Part shown: positions 56,677-64,000 of the stretch, one piece after another
Layout of the letters: every line of letters begins with the position of its first letter
Numbering within the stretch: position 1 is the first letter of the stretch
From: Apolygus lucorum
Lineage: Eukaryota; Arthropoda; Insecta; Hemiptera; Miridae
Direction: 5' to 3'
Length of the DNA stretch: 64,000 bases
NCBI GenBank assembly: GCA_009739505.2
Contig: CM019183.2
Span: 65,444,199 to 65,508,198, forward strand
The notes under the pieces: model-generated
Told to the model about the DNA's origin: nothing
The model's input: only the letters and a program-made list of their open reading frames with translations
Databases searched by the model: none
Program-made: the position numbers and the translations under genes

Positions 56677-59600
56677 GAGAGAAGTCAGTACTTGGTTTTG
56701 GAAGATGTTAATTCATGATACACGGCTAAATATGCACAAAAAGGAGGAATAACTAAATCTACGGACAAAATTTGTCCTCATACAGCAAGCCTGATTTTGA
56801 AGACTGGAGTTTTATGCCTCGTACGGCTTTAAATAATGAGAAAAAGAGAATTTAAACTATCAGGTATATTAAGAGAAGTAATTACTTTGTTTTGGAAGGG
56901 GTTACACAGCTAAATATGCCCATAGTACAGTAGGTAAATAGTTGATAAGTCAGCTACGGACTTTTAGTTTATTCCGAGGTTGACCTTGGGTCTTCTTTGC
57001 CTCGTACGGCTTAAAATAATAAGAAAAAGATAATTGAAACCATCAGGTATATTGAGAGAAGTCAGTACTTGGTTTTGGAAGATGTTAATTCATGATACAC
57101 GGCTAAATATGCACAAAAAGGAGGAATAACTAAATCTACGGACAAAATTTGTCCTCATACAGCAAGCCTGATTTTGAAGACTGGAGTTTTATGCCTCGTA
57201 CGGCTTTAAATAATGAGAAAAAGAGAATTTAAACTATCAGGTATATTAAGAGAAGTAATTACTTTGTTTTGGAAGGGGTTACACAGCTAAATATGCCCAT
57301 AGAACAGTATGTAAATAGTTGATAAGTCAGCTACGGACTTTTAGTTTATTCCGAGGTTGACCTTGGGTCTTCTTTGCCTCGTACGGCTTAAAATAATATG
57401 AAAAAGATAATTGAAACCATCAGGTATATTGAGAGAAGTCAGTACTTGGTTTTGGAAGAAGTTAATTCATGATACACGGCTAAATATGCACAAAAAGGAG
57501 GAATAACTAAATCTACGGACAAAATTTGTCCTCATACAGCAAGCCTGATTTTGAAGACTGGAGTTTTATGCCTCGTACGGCTTTAAATAATGAGAAAAAG
57601 AGAATTTAAACTATCAGGTATATTGAGAGAAGTAATTACTTTGTTTTGGAAGGGGTTACACAGCTAAATATGCCCATAGAATAGTAGGTAAATAGTTGAT
57701 AAGTCTGCTACGGACTATTATTTTTTTTCTCTGGTTGACCTTGGGTCTTCTTTGCCTCGTACGGCTTAAAATAATGAGAAAAAGAGAATTGAAACCATCA
57801 GGTATATTGAAAGAAGTCAGTACTTGGTTTTGGAAGAAGTTAATTCATGATACACGGCTAAATATGCACAAAAAGGAGGAATAACTAAATCTACGGACAA
57901 AATTTGTCCTCATACAGCAAGCCTGATTTTGAAGACTGGAGTTTTATGCCTCGTACGGCTTTAAATAATGAGAAAAAGAGAATTTAAACTATCAGGTATA
58001 TTAAGAGAAGTAATTACTTTGTTTTGGAAGGGGTTAAACAGCTAAATATGCCCATAGAACAGTAGGTAAATAGTTGATAAGTCAGCTACGGACTTTTAGT
58101 TTATTCCGAGGTTGACCTTGGGTCTTCTTTGCCTCGTACGGCTTAAAATAATGAGAAAAAGAGAATTGAAACCATCAGGTATATTGAAAGAAGTCAGTAC
58201 TTGGTTTTGGAAGAAGTTAATTCATGATACACGGCTAAATATGCACAAAAAGGAGGGATAACTAAATCTACGGACAAGATTTGTCCTCATACAGCAAGCC
58301 TGATTTTCAAGACTGGAGTTTTATGCCTCGTAGGGCTTTAAATAATGAGAAAAAGAGAATTTAAACTATCAGGTATATTAAGAGAAGTAATTACTTTGTT
58401 TTGGAAGGGGTTACACAGCTAAATATGCTCATAGAACAGTAGGTAAATAGTTGATAAGTCTGCTACGGACTTTTATTTTTTTTCTCTGGTTGACCTTGGG
58501 TCTTCTTTGCCTCGTACGGCTTAAAATAATGAGAAAAAGAGAATTGAAACCATCAGGTATATTGAAAGAAGTCAGTACTTGGTTTTGGAAGAAGTTAATT
58601 CATGATACACGGCTAAATATGCACAAAAAGGAGGAATAACTAAATCTACGGACAAAATTTGTCCTCATACAGCAAGCCTGATTTTTAAGACTGGAGTTTT
58701 ATGCCTCGTACGGCTTTAAATAATGAGAAAAAGAGAATTTAAACTATCAGGTATATTAAGAGAAGTAATTACTTTGTTTTGGAAGGGGTTACACAGCTAA
58801 ATATGCCCATAGAACAGTAGGTAAATAGTTGATAAGTCAGCTACGGACTTTTAGTTTATTCCGAGGTTGACCTTGGGTCTTCTTTGCCTCGTACGGCTTA
58901 AAATAATATGAAAAAGATAATTGAAACCATCAGGTATATTGAGAGAAGTCAGTACTTGGTTTTGGAAGAAGTTAATTCATGATACACGGCTAAATATGCA
59001 CAAAAAGGAGGAATAACTAAATCTACGGACAAAATTTGTCCTCATACAGCAAGCCTGATTTTGAAGACTGGAGTTTTATGCCTCGTACGGCTTTAAATAA
59101 TGAGAAAAAGAGAATTTAAACTATCAGGTATATTAAGAGAAGTAATTACTTTGTTTTGGAAGGGGTTACACAGCTAAATATGCCCATAGAACAGTAGGTA
59201 AATAGTTGATAAGTCTGCTACGGACTTTTATTTTTTTCTCTGGTTGACCTTGGGTCTTCTTTGCCTCGTACGGCTTAAAATAATGAGAAAAAGAGAATTG
59301 AAACCATCAGGTATATTGAAAGAAGTCAGTACTTGGTTTTGGAAGAAGTTAATTCATGATACACGGCTAAATATGCACAAAAAGGAGGAATAACTAAATC
59401 TACGGACAAAATTTGTCCTCATACAGCAAGCCTGATTTTGAAGACTGGAGTTTTATGCCTCGTACGGCTTTAAATAATGAGAAAAAGAGAATTTAAACTA
59501 TCAGGTATATTAAGAGAAGTAATTACTTTGTTTTGGAAGGGGTTACACAGCTAAATATGCCCATAGAACAGTAGGTAAATAGTTGATAAGTCAGCTACGG

Positions 59601-60203
59601 ACTTTTAGTTTATTCCGAGGTTGACCTTGGGTCTTCTTTGCCTCGTACGGCTTAAAATAATATGAAAAAGATAATTGAAACCATCAGGTATATTGAGAGA
59701 AGTCAGTACTTGGTTTTGGAAGAAGTTAATTCATGATACACGGCTAAATATGCACAAAAAGGAGGAATAACTAAATCTACGGACAAAATTTGTCCTCATA
59801 CAGCAAGCCTGATTTTGAAGACTGGAGTTTTATGCCTCGTACGGCTTTAAATAATGAGAAAAAGAGAATTTAAACTATCAGGTATATTAAGAGAAGTAAT
59901 TACTTTGTTTTGGAAGGGGTTACACAGCTAAATATGCCCATAGAACAGTAGGTAAATAGTTGATAAGTCAGCTACGGAATTTTATTTTTTTCTGTGGTTG
60001 ACCTTGGGTCTTCTTTGCCTCGTACGGCTTAAAATAATGAGAAAAAGAGAATTGAAACCATCAGGTATATTGAAAGAAGTCAGTACTTGGTTTTGGAAGA
60101 GGTTAATTCATGATACACAGCTAAATATGCACAAAATGGAGGAAAAAGTAAATCTACGGACAAAATTTGTCCTCATACAGCAAGCCTGATTTTGAAGACT
60201 GGT

Positions 60204-60426
60204 GTTCTATGTTGAAGGAGTGATTTGATAAAAGTACGTATGTTCAAGAAAATCTTTATTTACATTGATTTCTGCATGTAAATGTACATCAGTCTATATA
60301 ATAAGGTCAAAAATCGCGAATTTCGGTAAATCGTCTACGGACTTTTATTTTTGTCCGCGTTATCAGTCATTTGACCTTGGGTCTTCCAGTCTTCCAGTCT
60401 TCTCGGTCTTCAAATTAGTCCGACCC
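60204..60426. repeat. Right terminal inverted repeat of the giant foldback
   Basis: Inverse complement of 34150-34372, ending AAATTAGTCCGACCC directly before the second CCAGAATTT. Confidence 0.85.
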
Positions 60427-60660
60427 CCAGAATTTTTTGATGGATAACGTTTTGAGGTAGGTATGTGAAATCCAAATATCTAGTAAATTTTCATCCGTCT
60501 GCCGTACGCGGTACTTTGCCCAGTTCCCATAGACCGATTTTAATTAAATTTGCTATATTGGCTTCATCCAGGGATCTTAAGGTTATTCTCATTCACGTCA
60601 AAGGGGGTGAAAAGTGGGGCGAAAGATTTTCAAAACGCTCGATATATAAGTAGATTTTTT
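60427..60660 (-). repeat. C-family copy f, right part, starting with target duplication
   Basis: After CCAGAATTT (60427-60435) the sequence continues TTTGATGG, ACGTTTTGAGGTAGGTATGT, CCGTCTGCCGTACGCGGTAC and AGACCGATTTTAAT. This is the block order of C copies a (reverse complement) and b exactly where the left flank stopped. Confidence 0.8.
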
Positions 60661-60693
60661 TTTTTTTCAATGATCAAAAAAATAAAAAAAACC

Positions 60694-60955
60694 TCTGCCA
60701 AGTGGGTGTGGCACATAGCTTCCTCGTATCCATAACCCGATTATATAGATGATCAGATGCATAGTTGTTAATCTCAAAACACCAATCTCACCAATCAAGC
60801 CAAACATCTCACCAAACACCAATCAAGTACCTCACCAATACCCTCATAGGGGACCATCTACACGCTAATCTGGACAATCCTAGAAAATTTCATCAAATTC
60901 GGATGAAAAATTAAGTGAGTAGTTGTATGTGATTGGATCAAAAAAAAAAAAAAAT
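60694..60955 (-). repeat. B-family 3' segment, reverse
   Basis: Begins TGCCAAGTGGGTGTGGCACA (the family's end, reversed) and includes GGGGACCATCTACACGCTAA and AAATTTCATCAAATTCGGAT, ending at a GATCAAAAAAA run. Same order as 13110-13325 inverted. Confidence 0.75.
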
Positions 60956-61189
60956 CTTGCTCTTGGTGCCATACCTAGTGTCAACACCTCTAAGAGTGCT
61001 TTCTAGTTAATAGCAAAATTGTAGGGTTTTATTGTGATTTTTGTTGAAGATCTTTGGCATGGACATTGACTTTCTCGTTTTCTTTGAGTTTTGCATGATT
61101 TTGATAAAAGCCATCAAGAATTTCGGAAAAAGTGTGTTTATTTATTGTGAAGTGCCCACCTCATGGTGATAAGAGGTCTGGGATACCTT

Positions 61190-61290
61190 GTCACCTGTTT
61201 TGGACCTTGGCCTCGGCTGGGATTCGAACCCGCGACCCCTGCAGGTCGATTCTGTAACTCGCTATTTGGTTGACGTTATGGCGTCGGATT
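61190..61290 (-). repeat. tRNA-derived SINE-like head, reverse
   Basis: The - strand reads GGTCGCGGGTTCGAATCCCA with a perfect B box (GGTTCGAATCC). A box-like TAGCGAGTTACAG lies upstream. It matches the B-box region at 13069-13098 with two changes. It is probably a retroposon; a functional tRNA fold is not evident. Confidence 0.55.
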
Positions 61291-62127
61291 CGGTATCCCT
61301 CCCGTGCAACGACAGGTCGATAACGACATTGGAATTCTCTAATCGGGCATAGCGAAGTTTGGTCGTTGCATTTCAAAATAACGACGTCGCTATGTGATCC
61401 GACAATATTTCGGTCTAGAGCGAGCGAAAGGTAGCAACGCGTGATTTTTAGCCAATGGGAAGACGTATTGATAATAGTTTCCAATTGTTATCACGGGAAG
61501 ATGAAATTCACTGCAGTTTGCAAAATGTCGGATTCATATTTTTTGCCGTGGTGAATATACAAAGGAATGACGCGTAAAAACGGAATTTTTCTCGTGATTC
61601 GTGCTTTCGTATCATGGAATAATGATAAATGGAAAGAATTACTTTTCATAAATCGAATTCATCAGTCACGTTGGTATGAATTTCGTCCGTCCTCGATGCT
61701 CCGAATAATCAACTGCCTGTCCATCTTACTACAAGGTAATGAATTGTCTTGTTATTTATCGTTTATTTATCGTCCATACTTATTGGTACCTTCAACTACT
61801 TTGAGTGAGAAGTCCATAGCTAACTGCCTAATTGTGTGCGGTATACATTATTGTTACAGATTCAAAAACAAACAAGTACCTAACCCCTACTAACGGGAAT
61901 TTCGGAGTTCTCGATGTCTTTTCAGAACAAAATAGATGTATTTCACTCTCAAGGGTAAAAAAAACCTAATATCACTTCAAAATGTATGAATCGCTGTTTT
62001 ACACATGTAAAGTTTCATGTATGTTATAAGACTGAATGAACATTATATTATTGTATTCAATAAAACGTAAGATTCATGACGTAATTTATTTATCTAAGTA
62101 CCTTCACATTCATATTTCGTTGAGTCA
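61291..62127. other. Unassigned stretch
   Basis: No supported exon. An open + strand frame at 61567-61893 has no recognised family. Confidence 0.45.
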
Positions 62128-62225
62128 ATTTTTGACCGACTTCAATGCGCCGAAGGCGCGCGAAAGAGGAGGTACTCAATTCGGGTTGTCGTGGGACGAC
62201 GATTTTTTTTTTTTTTTTGTATGTC
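62128..62225 (+). repeat. Dispersed-repeat fragment with GAGGAGGTACTCAATTCGG
   Basis: The sequence GACCGACTTCAATG ... GAGGAGGTACTCAATTCGG followed by a T run and GTATGTCTG resembles, from general knowledge, a motif common in insect dispersed repeats. It occurs only once here, so the call rests on recollection of that motif. Confidence 0.35.
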
Positions 62226-63033
62226 TGAACACCTTGTATGTTACAATTTTCATCACTACGTCATATTCTCTCCTACCGTCGATGTCGATTACGGATATAA
62301 ACAATTGTAAATTCGTGGTAAATATTTTCTCAGGTAATAGCAGGTAAGTTGGTATAAAAAAGAGCATTATCAGCACAATTCTTTTAGCAAAAAATTATCA
62401 ATTTTAGGGGTTTTCTTCATTTTAGGAAGTTTTTATGCTGACACACATTTAATAAAATAGTTGAAAACTCAACTAGAATCTACCTATTTTATAAGCTAAC
62501 TATTACAATTTTATGTACTTACCTACCAATTTCCGAAAATGACAGTATACTTAATTATTTTTATCATCATTCAATGTTGATATAAAAAATGCTGTTGATA
62601 GTTTGTCAAAAACTCAATTTCATTGAAAATACTCTCTTTACTATGATCAATAGATTAAATCAATTTCTATACGAATTAACAGCTTGAAATAATATAAATA
62701 CTACGATTTTTGTTTAATACAATTGTAAAAAAAAAATATCGAGTAAGACACAAATTAAAACGGCGAATAAACTGCTCATTATGAGGGTCGGATATTATTT
62801 TTTAAATATTCACCAGAAATTATGTACGAATGTAGTATAAATTTTATTCTCAAAATGATTTGATTAACAAAACTAATAACCCGCAATACGAAAATGCACA
62901 CAGCAACTCGGAAACTGAAATATGACTTCGAATAGGTTAGGAATTAAAGAGCGTTTTAAGCTACTTTTTCATAAAGACGGTTGTCGTAATCCATACCGGG
63001 GGGTTTCGAGCCGTCGAGATGGTAACGACACTT
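62226..63033. other. AT-rich unassigned stretch
   Basis: No gene, RNA or repeat recognised. Confidence 0.45.
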
Positions 63034-63160
63034 TTCGGCCGAAATAGCGACCACTGAGCGACAGTTGTCGCTATTTCGCGTCTGCAGAATCGCGATCGTC
63101 GCTATTAATCGTTATTGTTATCATAACGACACTTCGTTGTCGCTATTATCCCATAACGAG
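63034..63160. repeat. Inverted GTCGCTAT cluster
   Basis: CGAAATAGCGAC (about 63039) and GTCGCTATTTCG (about 63067) form a perfect 12-bp hairpin stem. GTCGCTATT recurs near 63098 and 63138. Related GTCGCTATG is at 61386. Confidence 0.6.
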
Positions 63161-63185
63161 TTAGAGAATCGACCTACTGGGGGAC

Positions 63186-63653
63186 AGTTGAAGTTACGGT
63201 TGTTACAAGGAATTCACGTTTGCGCATGCGCAGTCGCTTCTATCAGTCCAGGGATGGTGATTTTCATATGGGACCATCTAAATACTAGTTTGTAACATCC
63301 CTGAAAATTTCATCGAAATAGGATGGAAAATGTAGAAGTTATGGCCGTTACAAGGAATTCACGTTTGCGCATGCGCAGTCGCTTCTATCAGTCCGGGGAT
63401 GATAATTTTCATAGGGGACCATCTACACACCAACCCGCACAATCCCTGAAAATTTCATAGAAATCGGACAATAATTTCGTATAGTTATGCCCGTTACAAG
63501 GAATTCATGACAGACAGACAGACACGGAACCAAAATTGTTCAAAAAGGTCTAAAACGCAAAACGCGAGTGGAAATTTTGATTTTGGAGAACTTTTTTTTT
63601 TCGTCCTTGAAAAGTGAAAACAAAGCTTCCGCTACCTTGGTAGACTCGGAAGC
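63186..63653 (-). repeat. B-family repeat, reverse
   Basis: Two perfect TGCGCATGCGCA palindromes (near 63221 and 63368), GACAGACAGACA near 63510, and the hairpin block CTTCCGCTACCTTGGTAGAC at the right end. Confidence 0.8.
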
Positions 63654-64000
63654 AATAGTCAAGATTTTAGAATATTTGAAACCACGCAAATCTCCGTGGG
63701 ACCAACCATTCGTTTCCTATGAGAAAAATTCATTATTTAAATAGTGAATAAATTATTACTGTTGTTTTTACATGAATTTAGGACGATGTTCAAGTTTTTG
63801 AAACGAATGAGACCATCCAGATGAACCATGGGAGTTGATTGTCCTTTCAACCGTCCTTAGATTCCTCTGTCAGCCGCCTCGACTAGCAAGGTTAACTGGG
63901 TATAATATTTGCATCGTTTTTTGAAATATTCCACGATTTTCGTTGGTGATTCGTAAAAAATTGCGGTATTTATATTATTCTCCCGTAAACTAACCTATTA

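Larger units (their letters stand above)
48610..59975. repeat. 5,041-bp tandem duplication (about 2.25 copies)
   Basis: Sequence at position x equals that at x+5041 wherever compared between about 48,610 and 54,935, including rare variants (a TATGTAAATAG, an AAACAGCTAAATA, a CTACGGACTATTA) and both LTR-like insertions with their flanks. Identity breaks near 59,976 on the right and fades, with mismatches and a 1-base indel, left of about 48,604. Confidence 0.9.
44808..60203. repeat. Right satellite array, inverted relative to the left
   Basis: Same ~377-bp dimeric satellite in the opposite orientation (GCCTCGTACGGCTTTAAATA on the + strand). Interrupted by 50371-51635 and 55412-56676. A diverged segment at 45131-45380 recurs at 47251-47500, an offset of about 2,120 bp. 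From about 48610 on the array repeats itself with a period of 5,041 bp. Confidence 0.95.
34150..60426. mobile_element. Giant foldback element with satellite arms (26.3 kb)
   Basis: The left end, GGGTCGGACTAATTTGAAGA, and the complement of the right end are the same. The inverted identity runs on through the terminal ~230 bp with one visible difference in the first ~100 bases (AACACGG against AACGCGG). Both sides are flanked by CCAGAATTT, and the flanks together rebuild a C-family repeat, so the whole block behaves as one insertion with a 9-bp target duplication. The left arm is a satellite array in one orientation, the right arm the same satellite inverted, and the centre (about 43579-44807) is different sequence. 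Long arms made of tandem subrepeats with 9-bp duplications are the hallmark of Drosophila Foldback (FB) elements, which are related to Mutator-like transposons. Relationship here is by structure only. No transposase is seen, so it would be non-autonomous. Confidence 0.8.

Noticed and set aside
35560..60189. Recurring ~62-residue open frames in the satellite (starting MISLLRTF) as a small-protein family
   Set aside because: They are one phase of the tandem unit, open in only some copies, on the strand set by array orientation, with no gene context.
61567..61893. 108-codon open frame as a gene
   Set aside because: No family resemblance, no splice partners, and composition like the surrounding AT-rich sequence.

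Overview
This is eukaryotic nuclear DNA: intron-rich genes set in a dense bed of dispersed repeats, with non-LTR retrotransposons, inverted-repeat elements, tRNA-derived sequences and a large satellite. It looks like an arthropod, perhaps a hemipteran insect, but that assignment rests on general character only.

Host genes. Three single-copy genes can be assembled exon by exon. (1) Elongin C (+ strand; exons 4198-4309, 7292-7370, 14340-14481) is complete except for the first few residues, whose exon I could not find. (2) VPS36, the ESCRT-II subunit (+ strand; eight coding exons between 16944 and 25761), is complete at 391 residues, and every splice junction keeps phase. (3) A DHRS7-like short-chain dehydrogenase (- strand; last three coding exons 31969-32088, 31300-31466, 30625-30700) has its upstream exons unlocated.

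Repeats in and around the genes. An intact R2-clade retrotransposon (1070-residue ORF, 9373-12585) lies in the last intron of Elongin C. A 5'-truncated relative lies in VPS36 intron 3. Recurring families, named here for convenience: M (inverted-repeat MITE whose arms each carry a TGACGTCA palindrome; four copies), B (repeat with internal units that carry TGCGCATGCGCA; about six loci), C (about 500-600 bp; about six copies) and D (about 400 bp; two copies). There are also foldbacks at 8453, 19024 and 22688, a mariner-like deletion derivative, and a nested pair of LINE remnants at 27480-30235.

The main discovery. Positions 34150-60426 (26.3 kb) read as one giant foldback insertion. Two arrays of a ~377-bp satellite face each other around a ~1.2-kb non-satellite centre. 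The outer ends are a near-perfect inverted repeat starting GGGTCGGAC, and the structure is bracketed by a 9-bp direct repeat CCAGAATTT that splits a C-family repeat; the two flanks rejoin into a recognisable C element. No transposase is visible inside. The right arm holds two copies of a 1,265-bp solo-LTR-like insertion within a 5,041-bp tandem duplication. Removing one duplicate unit and the LTR makes the two arms nearly equal in length.

The right end (60436-64000) holds C- and B-family repeats and a tRNA-derived element; no gene is recognised there.
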